NCBI RefSeq assembly: GCF_000263855.1
Contig: NZ_AJWX01000032.1
Span: 1-64,000, forward strand
Length of the DNA stretch: 64,000 bases
Reading direction: 5' to 3'
Source: Pseudomonas sp. M47T1
GTDB lineage: Bacteria; Pseudomonadota; Gammaproteobacteria; Pseudomonadales; Pseudomonadaceae
Below the pieces are notes generated by a model that saw only the letters and a list, made by a program, of their open reading frames with translations, was not told where the DNA came from and searched no databases. Positions 34,588 through 43,816 of this stretch are shown in pieces; the first letter of the stretch is position 1; the number at the start of each line of letters is the position of its first letter. A program made the translations under genes and the position numbers.

Positions 34588-35334
34588 ATGCACGCGGCTA
34601 TTGCTATGAGTGCCGATCCGCCGCGGCAGGCCCCACCGCAGCAACGTCCTGGCCTGATCATGTCGTTCATTGCCGGCGTGCTGAAGATCATCGGACTGCT
34701 CTTCATGTCCCTGCTGGCGTCGATCATCATGGAATACATAGGGCTGATCTGGTTCTGGCCGGAGCAAGGCTGGCACCACAGTTATGCGATGCTCGACAGC
34801 GAGCTCGCGTGGCTCAGCAGCCACTTCAAGAACTCGCTCATTGTTGAACAACCTGGAGCAGCGACGCTGAAGGTTTTGACGCTTCTGGAGGAGTGGCTCA
34901 TCAAGGGAACCGGGCTCGCGCGTTTGGACGCTCGCGCCAGCGAGATCGGGCAATCCGATAGCTTCTGGGCGTGGGTCGGTGGCGTATATGTGCTCACCAA
35001 GGACTACATTCTCGCCGCGGTCTACACGACGATGACTTTTGCGGTGCGCCTGGCGGTGCTGAGCTTTGCGACACCACTGTTCTTGCTCGCGACGCTGACG
35101 GGTCTGGTCGATGGATTGATGCGCCGGGACTTGAGAAAGTTCGGCGCGGGCCGTGAGAGCAGCTTCATCTACCACCGGGCCAAGCGATCACTTGTTCCCT
35201 TAACGTTCATGCCCTGGATAGTCTATTTGTCCTTACCGATTACCGTGAACCCACTATGGGTACTGGTGCCCTGCGCAGCTCTGCTGGGGATCATGGTTGC
35301 CATCACTGCCTCGACATTCAAAAAGTATCTCTGA
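34588..35334 (+). CDS. ICE membrane protein, PFL_4697 family
   Basis: A 248-aa protein of the PFL_4697 (TIGR03747) family with at least four hydrophobic segments (IMSFIAGVLKIIGLLFMSLL, a middle pair, and LVPCAALLGIMVAITA). It accompanies TraD in this ICE class. The usual next gene, the RAQPRD protein, does not follow here but 11.9 kb later at 47204, because cargo has been inserted after this gene. Confidence 0.83.
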   Translation: MHAAIAMSADPPRQAPPQQRPGLIMSFIAGVLKIIGLLFMSLLASIIMEYIGLIWFWPEQGWHHSYAMLDSELAWLSSHFKNSLIVEQPGAATLKVLTLLEEWLIKGTGLARLDARASEIGQSDSFWAWVGGVYVLTKDYILAAVYTTMTFAVRLAVLSFATPLFLLATLTGLVDGLMRRDLRKFGAGRESSFIYHRAKRSLVPLTFMPWIVYLSLPITVNPLWVLVPCAALLGIMVAITASTFKKYL

Positions 35335-35786
35335 AGCCCTATCTCACCAAGTGCTCGTCATGGATTGCAGCACATGAGGTGTTCCACCGCATGTGCCCAT
35401 AGACCCTTATGCCGAATCCAGTTTAAAGGTTTCAACACGGTAGTCGATAAATCAGTCCCACGTTCCCAGGACGCTTACGGTGCTAGGTTTCAGCATTGAC
35501 GCTCCCTTGTCAGCAATCGAAGACTCACGCAGCATTTATCACAAATGCAGCCATAAAAAATCCTGACACTATTAGCTGCTCTCTGCTCGGGCCTGCGCTA
35601 GCGGGTCCATCCTGCAAGCCCGAAGATCGCTTCTCGGGTAAAAGCCCACTTTCGATGCTCGCCACAACTCAAGGCGCTTCCAAGGTCGAAGAGATGTTAA
35701 TTCGGCTCGCAGAGGGTTTCGCTTTTTGAGCTGCCAGGCAAAATTAATTTTGCTGGTCGGGGCCCAATACGAAGGCCTGTTTCAGG
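35335..35786. other. Non-coding left edge of the cargo
   Basis: About 450 bases without a convincing gene; a 77-codon frame (35496-35729) has a TTG start, no ribosome site and no family resemblance. The stretch includes the palindrome at 35734-35757. It marks the edge of the inserted segment. Confidence 0.4.
35734..35757. repeat. Palindrome at the cargo edge
   Basis: GCAAAATTAATTTTGC is a perfect palindrome, flanked by CCA and TGG. It is 30 nt beyond the stop of the arsN-like gene (minus strand) and may end that transcript or mark a recombination edge. Confidence 0.45.
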
Positions 35787-36338
35787 CTAGATCAGCGGAC
35801 TGATCTCACTGAAAGGCACGGGCGGCCTTGGCGGATTTGTGACATCCAGCGCAATTCGCCAATACCCAACGTCATGCCAAGCGCCCTGCTTGAATCCTAC
35901 TTCTGGATACGTACCAATGTGAGCGAAGCCAGGTGCTTCGTGCAGCCCCACGCTGCCACCGTTGGGCAGCGCGATCCCGGCATAGGCTGCGTGAAACCCT
36001 TGCCTTTTTAATGTTGGCAGTAACACGTCATACAGTGCCCGACCGACGCCACTACGGTGCGCTTCTGGCGATATATAGACGGTGACGTCGACCGACCAGC
36101 GATAGGCCTCACGAGCCCGGTGCTGACTGGCATATGCATAGCCGATGACCTGGCCGTCTCGCAGCGCAACCAAATACGGGTAAGTTGGCAGAGTCGACTC
36201 AATCCGCATGGCCATCTCTTCGACTGAAGGCGGCTCAAGCTCGAACGAAATCGTAGTGCTCTCAACCATCGGTGCGTAAATTGCCTGGATGGCTTGAGCG
36301 TCCGAAACCTGCGCTATCCTTACTGTCGTCTTGCTCAT
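35787..36338 (-). CDS. arsN1: GNAT acetyltransferase, phosphinothricin/ArsN1-like
   Basis: A 183-aa GNAT N-acetyltransferase of the phosphinothricin acetyltransferase group: the N-terminal AQAIQAIYAPMVESTTISFE, the acetyl-CoA loop YISPEAHRSGVGRALYDVLL and the C-terminal GTYPEVGFKQGAWHDVGYW. In P. putida an enzyme of this type within an ars cluster (ArsN1) acetylates the organoarsenical antibiotic arsinothricin. Its place beside arsH suggests the same here. The family usually has HEALGFE; here the segment reads HEAPGFAH, which may matter. Confidence 0.75.
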   Translation of the reverse strand: MSKTTVRIAQVSDAQAIQAIYAPMVESTTISFELEPPSVEEMAMRIESTLPTYPYLVALRDGQVIGYAYASQHRAREAYRWSVDVTVYISPEAHRSGVGRALYDVLLPTLKRQGFHAAYAGIALPNGGSVGLHEAPGFAHIGTYPEVGFKQGAWHDVGYWRIALDVTNPPRPPVPFSEISPLI

Positions 36339-36357
36339 CCTCTATCCCCTTGGTGGC

Positions 36358-37106
36358 TCAAATCAATCTTTGATTGACTCGTTTCGAGAGCGCCTCGGCG
36401 CTTTCCTTTCGCTCCGAGTAGCGGTCTACCAGATACGTTTCCCGGCCCCGAACCATCAGCGTGAACTTCATCAATTCCTCCATCACGTCCACCACACGGT
36501 CGTAGTAGGCCGATGGCTTCATACGCCCTGCGTCGTCGAACTCCAGAAAGGCCTTGGGTAGTGACGACTGGTTTGGGATGGTGATCATCCGCATCCAGCG
36601 CCCGAGGATCCGCAGCTGGTTCACAGTGTTGAACGACTGTGATCCACCGCAGACCTGCATGACCGCCAGCGTCTTGCCCTGGCTGGGTCGGACAGCGCCC
36701 ATCGTGAGCGGAATCCAGTCGACCTGGGCTTTGAACACCGCAGACATTGCACCGTGACGTTCTGGCGAACACCACACCTGTCCCTCTGACCACAGAACCA
36801 TATCCCGCAGCTCTTTAACCTTTGGATGGTCTTCCGGGGCGTCATCAGGGAGAGGCAGACCGAGGGTTCAAAGATGATGGCCTCGGCTCCCATTAGGGTC
36901 AGGATGCGCGCGGCCTCTTGGGTCAGTAGCCTGCTGAAAGAGCGCTCACGGGTTGAGCCATACAGCAACAAGATGCGTGGCTTGTGAGTCGGTTGCTCGT
37001 TGCCTTGCAGGCGACCCAGTGTGGTGACGTCGATCAGTGCCTGATCCAGATTAGGTACATCCAGACTGCTTTCCGAGGAAAATTCGTAACCGTCCGGCGA
37101 AGTCAC
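36358..37106 (-). pseudogene. arsH: arsH, frameshifted
   Basis: ArsH, an NADPH-dependent flavoprotein that oxidises trivalent organoarsenicals, in two frames. The first part runs from GTG 37106 through KPRILLLYGSTRERSFSR to AEAIIFEPS; the second continues DMVLWSEGQVWCSPERHGAM to the normal end. A missing base at about 36861 (AGACCGAGG where AGACCCGAGG is expected) breaks the frame just after the FEPS motif. If the base is real, the protein is truncated before its flavin-binding loop. It starts immediately beside the IS66 left end. Confidence 0.75.
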
Positions 37107-37186
37107 CTACCCGACCCCTGCAATAAGGGCGATGTTCTCCACTTAAAAAATAAGTGGACACCATCGCTCTTAACATCAGGATTGCC

Positions 37187-37510
37187 ATGCGCCAGAGAAC
37201 TTCTTACCCCAAGCCCTTTAAAGCTCAGATCGTCCAGGAATGCCTGCAACCTGGCATGTCGATGGCCAGCGTAGCCCTGCGCCACGGCATCAACGCCAAT
37301 CTGGTTCGCAAATGGATACCTCTTTATCGTGATTGTGAGGCGGCAACGTTGCCCGCTTTTGTTCCGATAAAACTACCATCCCCACCACAGGCCGATCTGC
37401 AAATGTCCGTCAGTATCGACGTTCCGTTCGGCCATCAAAACCTCATCGTGAAGTGGCCACTGGCCGATCCCGACGGGTGCGCCCGTTTTATCCGTGGCCT
37501 CACTCAATGA
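37187..37510 (+). CDS. tnpA: IS66 TnpA
   Basis: A 107-aa IS66-type TnpA with a helix-turn-helix (FKAQIVQECLQPGMSMASVA, then RHGINANLVRKWIPLYRD). It is the DNA-binding accessory protein of the element. ATG 37187 is chosen over an upstream in-frame start. It overlaps tnpB by ATGA. Confidence 0.85.
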   Translation: MRQRTSYPKPFKAQIVQECLQPGMSMASVALRHGINANLVRKWIPLYRDCEAATLPAFVPIKLPSPPQADLQMSVSIDVPFGHQNLIVKWPLADPDGCARFIRGLTQ

Positions 37511-37842
37511 TCCGCATCGACGCTATCTGGCTCGCCACCGAGCCCATGGATATGCGCGCCGGCACCGAGACCGCCTTGGCCAGAGTTATCACGGTGTTCG
37601 GTGCGGCGAAGCCGCACTGCGCTTATATCTTTGCCAATCGACGGGCCAACCGAATGAAAGTGCTGGTGCACGACGGGATTGGTGTCTGGCTGGCGGCACG
37701 CCGGTTGAACCAAGGCAAATTCCACTGGCCAGGCATTCGACAAGGTAGCGAGCTGGAACTGGATGCCGACCAACTTCAGGCCCTGGTACTTGGTCTGCCT
37801 TGGCAGCGCGTTGGCGCCGGCGGTGCAATAACGATCCTTTAA
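37507..37842 (+). CDS. tnpB: IS66 TnpB (Orf2)
   Basis: A 111-aa IS66 Orf2 protein: the family pattern WLATEPMDMRAGTETALARV and YIFANRRANRMKVLVHDGIG is complete, with a C-terminal WQRVGAGGAITIL. It is required for transposition of IS66 elements. It overlaps tnpA and lies 62 nt before tnpC. Confidence 0.88.
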   Translation: MIRIDAIWLATEPMDMRAGTETALARVITVFGAAKPHCAYIFANRRANRMKVLVHDGIGVWLAARRLNQGKFHWPGIRQGSELELDADQLQALVLGLPWQRVGAGGAITIL

Positions 37843-39785
37843 AAAGGCTGTATTAACGTCTGAGCCTGCTGCCGCAGGCGGTCTGCTTTGGTAAAATCCA
37901 CGGCATGACTTCCTTGCCCAACCTCGACCAAATGACCCCCGACCAGATGCGCGCTCTCGCTGCGCAGTTGCTGTCGAATGTCGACACCATGGGCAGAAAG
38001 AGCCACCGCGATGACATCATCATCGAGCAGTTGACCCACGAGATCGCACTCCTCAAGCGGCACCGGTTTGCCAAGCGCAGCGAGCAGATCAGTCCTGAGC
38101 AAGGCAGCTTGCTCGACGATCTGCTTAACATCGATCTAGAGGCTATCGATGCCGAGCTGACGGCACTGCTTCCGGCTCCAGTTCCAGCAGAGGCGCGCCA
38201 AAAGCCGAAGCGCGCGCCGTTGCCGCCACAGTTTCCACGCACCGTCATTCATCATGAGCCAGAAAGCACTCAGTGCTCCTGCGGTTGCCAGCTCCAGCGC
38301 ATCGGCGAGGACGTCAGCGAGAAGCTGGATTACACGCCAGGCGTGTTCACCGTCGAACAACACGTGCGTGGAAAGTGGGCCTGCCGTCAGTGCGAAACAC
38401 TGATCCAGGCGCCGGTACCGGCCCAGGTGATCGACAAGGGCATCCCAACCGCAGGCCTGCTGGCTCACGTGATGGTGGCGAAGTTCGCTGACCACTTGCC
38501 GCTGTATCGGCAGGAGAAAATTTTCGGGCGCGCCGGTTTAGCGATCCCGCGCTCAACACTGGCGCAATGGGTTGGGCAGACCGGTGTGCAGCTTCAACCG
38601 TTGGTTGATGCCTTGCGAGAAGCTGTCTTGGCACAGCAAGTCGTCCATGCCGACGAGACGCCGGTGCAAATGCTTGCGCCCGGACAGAAGAAAACTCACC
38701 GTGCTCATGGGCTTACTGCACCACACCGTTCTCGGCAATTAAAGCTGTGGTTTATGACTTCAGCCCGAGCCGGGCCGGTGAGCATGCGCGTAACTTCCTC
38801 GGCACGTGGAACGGCAAGCTGGTGTGCGATGACTTTGCTGGCTACAAAGCAGGCTTCGAGAAAGGCATGACCGAAATCGGCTGCATGGCCCATGCCCGCC
38901 GTAAGTTTTTCGATCTGCACGTGGCGAATAAAAGCCAGCTGGCAGAGCAGGCGCTGCACTCGATTGGCGGCTTGTACGAGGTTGAACGCCAAGCGCGAGA
39001 CATGAGTGACGAGGATCGTTGGCGAATCCGGCAAGAAAAAGCAGCACCATTGGCGAAAGCACTGCACGACTGGCTGTTGACCCAGCGCGATCTTGTGCCC
39101 GAAGGCTCAGCCATCAGCAGAGCACTCAATTACAGCCTGAAACGCTGGGTAGCGCTGTCGCGCTACCTGGATGACGGGGCCTTACCCATAGACAATAACT
39201 GGGCGGAGGTGCGACACGAAGTCGCTTAAAGAAGTTGTTCCCCTTTGAGGGAACCACCCGTGTCACCGGGTGAATCTAGAAGGCTGAATCAAGAGCGCTT
39301 TCGACAATGTGACGAGGCACCACAAGGTGCGGGGTACTAATCGCGAGAGGCGTACCCTTCTGGCAGCCATGGCCGGACAAGGGCTAGATAGTCGGTATGG
39401 TGAACACATGTGAACCTGCGTAAAGGTCGTTAAGTTGAACGAGCGGAAATGGCTTATACGCTCGAACCAAAAGGTAGCGGAGGTGGGAACAGCGTTTTTC
39501 TGCACGCGCGTTCGTGACCCACATGCCTCCCGGCCGATAGCAGGCACCTAACCCGACGTACTTCAGTAAGCGGAACGTGCAAATCCCGTATCGCCCCCGT
39601 GAGGGAAAGCCGTTTGTAAGAACTGCCCATGGCGGTGCGGGCGAAGGAACGAGGAAAAAGCGAACGCCATCCTGTAACGGGCTGGATAGAAGTTGAAACA
39701 TCACTTCACGCGAAAGCGGGCAGACGTCCTCATGGTCTCTCTTCACAAGAGAGTAGGTAGAACCCTTTCAACGGAAGGAGAGCAA

Positions 39786-41447
39786 ATGAACGCAGTAGCA
39801 TTGGCGTGTGCACCTTCCGGCACGTCGTGGGACGGCATCAACTGGGCCGACGCTCAACGTCGAGTAAGAGGGCTGCAAGCGCGTATTGTGAAGGCTGTAC
39901 AAGACGGCAGGCATAACAAGGCGAAAGCTCTGCAATGGCTGCTGACTCACTCGTTTAGCGGCAAGGCATTGGCCGTGAAACGCGTGTCTGAAAACAAAGG
40001 CAAGAACACCCCCGGTGTGGACAAGGTCACTTGGAATACACCAGGAGCCAAGATCGGTGCGATAGCGTCATTGAGGCGGCGAGGCTACTCGCCGCTTCCG
40101 CTTCGGAGAGTGCTTATTCCGAAGAAAAACGGCAAGACGAGACCTCTCGGAATTCCCGCGATGAAATGCCGGGCCATGCAGGCGCTCCATTTGCTGGCTC
40201 TGGAACCGATAGCAGAAACCACTGCCGATCCGAACTCTTATGGGTTCAGGCCGGAACGCTCAACTGCGGATGCCGCCGCACAGTGCTTTGGTGTGCTGTC
40301 ACGTAAAGCAAACGCGGAGTGGGTGTTAGAGGGCGACATTCAAGGCTGTTTCGACAATATCAGCCATGACTGGTTGATCGCCAACATCCCCATGGATAAA
40401 GCGATTTTGCAGAAATGGCTCAAAGCCGGTTACGTCTACCAGAATGAGCTATTCCCTAGCCACACCGGAACCCCGCAGGGAGGCATCATTTCTCCGGTGT
40501 TGGCCAACATGACGCTGGATGGTTTGGAAGCGATGCTGGCAAAGAAATTTCCCAATGCAAAGTGGACAGGCCGAAAGATGCGCGTGGTGCGTTATGCAGA
40601 TGACTTCATCATCACTGGCTGTTCGAAAGACTGGCTTGAGAATGAAGTCAGGCCCGCCGTGGTTGAATTTCTGACAGAACGTGGACTTGTCCTCTCTCCG
40701 GAAAAAACCAAAATAACGCACATAGGGGACGGGTTCGACTTCCTCGGATGGAACTTGCGCAAGTACAACGGCAAGCTCCTGATCAAGCCATCGAAAGCGA
40801 ACATCAGGGCTCACCTTGCCAAGCTCCGGGAAGTGATCAAGACCAACAAGGCGATCAAGCAGGTCAATTTGATCGGGCTGCTTAACCCAATTCTACGGGG
40901 ATGGGCAAACTATCATAGCCACGTGGTCGCCAAGAAAGTCTTCAATCAGGTAGACAGCGAAGTCTGGACAAGGCTTTGGCGCTGGGCGGTGAGACGGCAT
41001 CCGCGCAAAGGAACCCGGTGGGTCAAGGACAGGTATTTCAAAGTCCGAGGATCGCGCCGGTGGGTGTTCACCACCGCTGAAAAATACGCAGACGGTAAGG
41101 TAAGGGAATACACCTTACTGAAGGAATCGGACACGCCGATAGTGCGGCACATCAAGATCAAGGCTGTTGCCAACCCGCATGATCGCAATTGGGATGAGTA
41201 TTTCGAGTTCCGATGGGGCAAGAAAATGCTCAAATCAACGAAGGGACGAGCGAAGCTGTATCGCGTTTGGCGACAGCAAGGCGGCCAATGTTCTGTTTGT
41301 CATAAGCCCGTTACCAAAGATACGCCGTGGCATAGTCGCCACATCGTAAAGTTGGGCGACGGCGGGACGGACGCCGCAATCAATCTTGAGATCTACCATC
41401 TGCGTTGCCCCAGAGATCAGCAGTACGCCAATGTCAAAGAGGTATAG
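39786..41447 (+). CDS. ltrA: Group II intron reverse transcriptase/maturase
   Basis: A 553-aa intron-encoded protein. The RT core has NSYGFRPERSTADAAAQCFG, VLEGDIQGCFDNISHDWL, PQGGIISPVLANMTLDGL and the catalytic VVRYADDFIITGCSKDW. The maturase region includes LNPILRGWANYHSHVVAKKV. It ends in an HNH nuclease (CSVCHKPVTKDTPWHSRHIV, then LRCPRDQQYANV). It supports splicing and retrohoming. The ATG at 39786 follows GGAAGGAGAGCAA. Confidence 0.93.
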   Translation: MNAVALACAPSGTSWDGINWADAQRRVRGLQARIVKAVQDGRHNKAKALQWLLTHSFSGKALAVKRVSENKGKNTPGVDKVTWNTPGAKIGAIASLRRRGYSPLPLRRVLIPKKNGKTRPLGIPAMKCRAMQALHLLALEPIAETTADPNSYGFRPERSTADAAAQCFGVLSRKANAEWVLEGDIQGCFDNISHDWLIANIPMDKAILQKWLKAGYVYQNELFPSHTGTPQGGIISPVLANMTLDGLEAMLAKKFPNAKWTGRKMRVVRYADDFIITGCSKDWLENEVRPAVVEFLTERGLVLSPEKTKITHIGDGFDFLGWNLRKYNGKLLIKPSKANIRAHLAKLREVIKTNKAIKQVNLIGLLNPILRGWANYHSHVVAKKVFNQVDSEVWTRLWRWAVRRHPRKGTRWVKDRYFKVRGSRRWVFTTAEKYADGKVREYTLLKESDTPIVRHIKIKAVANPHDRNWDEYFEFRWGKKMLKSTKGRAKLYRVWRQQGGQCSVCHKPVTKDTPWHSRHIVKLGDGGTDAAINLEIYHLRCPRDQQYANVKEV

Positions 41448-41479
41448 CCGGGTACTTAAAAGTGCCTTTGTAGAGGCTT

Positions 41480-41513
41480 GAGCCGTGTGCTGGGAAACTC
41501 GCATGCACGGTTC
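41480..41513 (+). ncRNA. Group II intron domain V
   Basis: GAGCCGTGTGC, a GGGAAAC loop and GCATGCACGGTTC: the conserved catalytic hairpin of group II introns, 32 nt after the maturase stop. Confidence 0.88.
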
Positions 41514-41790
41514 TTAGGGGGTTGGACGCGGGTAACCGCGTCTGACTACCCGACAACCATATCCGGCCTTGGGCTCTTGGGCGCAAGAATTGGCTCTTCG
41601 CTGGATCGCTGCGTAGCGGAAAACGAGCGGCGGCGATCATGAGCTTGATCCAGTCTGTGCGACTCAATGGCCATGATCCGTATGTGTATCTGAAGGATGT
41701 TCTCACGCGCCTGCCGACGCAGCGGGCGAGTGAAGTCAATCAGTTGCTGCCGCATAAGTGGCAGCCGATTTAATCACGCAAAGCGTGGTG

Positions 41791-41878
41791 TCGGACGCAA
41801 ACAACGCAGCGCGCGAGCGAAATTAAGCAGTTGCTTGCGCATAGGTGGCAACCGGCCACGCCAGATGTGATCTCGTGA
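41791..41878 (+). pseudogene. Second IS66 tnpC tail remnant
   Basis: After the tnpC stop the sequence reads, in one open frame to TGA 41876-41878, TQTTQRASEIKQLLAHRWQP then ATPDVIS. This parallels the intact tail TQRASEVNQLLPHKWQP of the element just upstream but differs in sequence, so it comes from a different IS66 family member. Confidence 0.6.
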
Positions 41879-41891
41879 TGTGTATCTACTG

Positions 41892-42743
41892 TCAGGACTT
41901 ATCGAGAGAGAGGTAGCGACTGGTTTGCACGATGTCTTCTCGCTCCTTGAAGGTGGTGAGGTGTTTGGCCAACGCTCCGCTATCACCCGTGCGCTTGATT
42001 TCTGCCAAGGTGCGCTGCATCGCATGGATAGAAGCGCGCTGTAGGTCAGAGGGAATAATAACCAGTTGATACCCCAGAGACGCTAGTTCCTCGATAGGCA
42101 TGAGGGGCGTCTTGCCACCGTAGAACATGTTCATCAGCTTATGGCCAGGGACGCGCACAGCTATCTCTCGAATTTGCTTAGTCGTTTGTGGGGCTTCGAC
42201 AAAAATCATGTCCGCGCCCGCTTCGACATAGCGCTGCGCGCGATTAAGTGCAGCTTCGAAGCCTTCGACAGCGATAGCATCGGTACGCGCAATAATTACC
42301 AGGTCAGGATCGCGCAGAGCCTGTCGAGCGATGCGGATTTTTGAGCACATCTCTGCAACGTCGATGAGGGCCTTGTCATCCAGATGCCCGCAGCGCTTGG
42401 GAAAGGACTGATCCTCCAGATGCAGTGCAGCAACGCCCGCTTTTTCGAACGCCTGGACGGTTCGTTCCACGTTGGCAGCGCCACCAAAACCCGTATCCGC
42501 ATCGGCTATCACCGGTAAATCGCACGCGTCCACGATTTTCTCGATCCGCTCCAAGACTTCGCTAAAGCTCAAAAGTCCCATGTCCGGCAGTGCGGTTGAA
42601 CGTGCTATGGCACCGCCGCTGGCGTACACCGCTTCAAACCCCGCTATCTCGACCAGCCGAGCAGACAGCCCATCATAGGCGCCCGGCGCAATCACGCTAT
42701 TTCCACGGGAAAGTAAAGTGCGCAGCTGAGTTGTTTTTTTCAT
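41892..42743 (-). CDS. Isocitrate lyase/PEP mutase family protein
   Basis: A 283-aa protein of the PEP mutase/isocitrate lyase family (oxaloacetate decarboxylase or 2-methylisocitrate lyase-like). The barrel is complete: NSVIAPGAYDGLSARLVEIA, VIADADTGFGGAANVERTVQ, and LHLEDQSFPKRCGHLDDKA with the KRCGH loop. The start ATG 42743 has GGAGG upstream; an in-frame upstream start is less likely. The gene is divergent from a LysR regulator, which probably controls it. It sits inside the ars cluster, between arsH and arsC, which is unusual. Confidence 0.84.
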   Translation of the reverse strand: MKKTTQLRTLLSRGNSVIAPGAYDGLSARLVEIAGFEAVYASGGAIARSTALPDMGLLSFSEVLERIEKIVDACDLPVIADADTGFGGAANVERTVQAFEKAGVAALHLEDQSFPKRCGHLDDKALIDVAEMCSKIRIARQALRDPDLVIIARTDAIAVEGFEAALNRAQRYVEAGADMIFVEAPQTTKQIREIAVRVPGHKLMNMFYGGKTPLMPIEELASLGYQLVIIPSDLQRASIHAMQRTLAEIKRTGDSGALAKHLTTFKEREDIVQTSRYLSLDKS

Positions 42744-42856
42744 GCGACCTCCAGAACTTGGCATATTCGTACCCTCAGGGGTAGGAAAATCATGGCGGCC
42801 AGTAAACGATATGTCTAATATTCTATTTGTACTTAATCGAAAGGTTTTTAATTCTA

Positions 42857-43786
42857 ATGGAGTTACGACATCTACGGTATTTCGTCATCACTGCGCAAAT
42901 GGAGAGTTTCACAAAGGCTGCCCGAGCGTTACATATCGCACAGCCTCCTCTTGGGCAGCAGATCCGCGCTTTGGAAGAGGAAATCGGCACATCGCTGTTT
43001 CACCGCCAGGGTCGTGGCGTCGTACTGAGTGATGCCGGAAGGGTTTTTCTGGGCTCCGCAGTGGAGATCCTTGCCCGAGTGGACGAAGCCAAGCGGGCCG
43101 CGTTACGAGCAGCTCGAGGAGAAGTAGGTACTCTGGCATTGGGGTTTACCGAGTCTGCTTCATTCAACGAAGTCGTCACCTCACTGATCAGCCGTTATCA
43201 GCATATGAATCCCGATGTGGCGGTCACTCTAGTCGAGGATGACAGCGAGTCGCTGATCCGGCGACTCAGTGCAAAGGAATTGGACGCAGCGATTGTAAGG
43301 CCTCCGTTCTCGGTTACGGGCGACTTGGTGATGCAAATGCTTAGCGAGGAACGGCTGATGGTCGTGCTTCCCAAGCAGCACCATCTGTCGCACCGCGACC
43401 TTATAGACCTGAGTGATTTGAGCGAGGAACGGTTCATTCTCTATACCCGCAAGTCTGGGTACGGACTAAGTGCGGACATTGTGGCTGCCTGCCGAAATAA
43501 GGGCTTCAGCCCCAACATTTGCCAACAAGCACCTCAAGTGTCATCTGCTGTAAATCTGGTATCAGCAGGCCTCGGCGTGGCAATCGTGCCCGCCTCGATG
43601 CAACGAATGCAACGACCAGACCTTCACTTTGTCGCACTGGAACTTGAGTGGCCTACGGCAACCCTGGAACTAGCTACTCGCGCAACACCGTCAAAAGTGA
43701 CAGAGCGGTTGCGCCTGTGCGCGTCGGGTGGTGGGTACAGCAGCGAACAAACCTTCGGAGTCTCTGTGGTTGATATCGGTAGGTGA
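42857..43786 (+). CDS. LysR-family regulator
   Basis: A 309-aa LysR-type regulator. The N-terminal winged helix-turn-helix reads MELRHLRYFVITAQMESFTK then ALHIAQPPLGQQIRALEEEI and GTSLFHRQGRGVVLSDAGRV; the rest is the usual two-lobed effector domain. ATG 42857 is chosen because MELRHLRYF is the typical start. It is divergent from the PEP-mutase gene, and the 113-nt gap is their shared regulatory region. Convergent with arsC. Confidence 0.85.
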   Translation: MELRHLRYFVITAQMESFTKAARALHIAQPPLGQQIRALEEEIGTSLFHRQGRGVVLSDAGRVFLGSAVEILARVDEAKRAALRAARGEVGTLALGFTESASFNEVVTSLISRYQHMNPDVAVTLVEDDSESLIRRLSAKELDAAIVRPPFSVTGDLVMQMLSEERLMVVLPKQHHLSHRDLIDLSDLSEERFILYTRKSGYGLSADIVAACRNKGFSPNICQQAPQVSSAVNLVSAGLGVAIVPASMQRMQRPDLHFVALELEWPTATLELATRATPSKVTERLRLCASGGGYSSEQTFGVSVVDIGR

Positions 43787-43816
43787 CTTGGCTGGGCGGT
43801 TACGAAAATTCGTCCA

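Larger units (their letters stand above)
39209..41554 (+). mobile_element. Group II intron
   Basis: A 2346-nt bacterial group II intron. It starts with GTGCGACACGAAG (the GUGYG signature), carries a reverse-transcriptase ORF, a domain V at 41480-41513 and a domain VI stem (41523-41541), and ends in ...CCCGAC. The exon junction is fixed by the IS66 reading frame: GAG at 39206-39208 and AAC at 41555. The insertion lies in the conserved DNNW...IRPW region of IS66 transposases. Confidence 0.88.
37905..41773 (+). pseudogene. tnpC: IS66 TnpC transposase, frameshifted and intron-split
   Basis: The DDE transposase of the IS66 element. The N-terminal part has the Leu-rich segment, the zinc-binding CSCGCQLQRIGEDVSEKLDY and LPLYRQEKIFGRAGLAIPRS. 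A small deletion near 38705 shifts the frame (APGQKKTHRA is normal, then out of frame). The next frame resumes at VVYDFSPSRAGEHARNFLG. It runs to DNNWAE at 39208, where a group II intron begins, and picks up exactly at NHIRPWALGRKNWLFAGSLR from 41555 to the TAA at 41773. Splicing would restore the junction DNNWAE|NHIRPW, but the upstream shift still kills the gene. Confidence 0.85.
37107..41878 (+). mobile_element. IS66-family element with nested group II intron
   Basis: An IS66-type element (tnpA-tnpB-tnpC) inserted between arsH and the rest of the ars genes. The exact inverted repeats were not identified, so both ends are approximate. tnpC is broken by a frameshift and by a group II intron (39209-41554). 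A second copy of the last part of tnpC, from another IS66 element, follows the stop (41791-41878). Confidence 0.75.
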
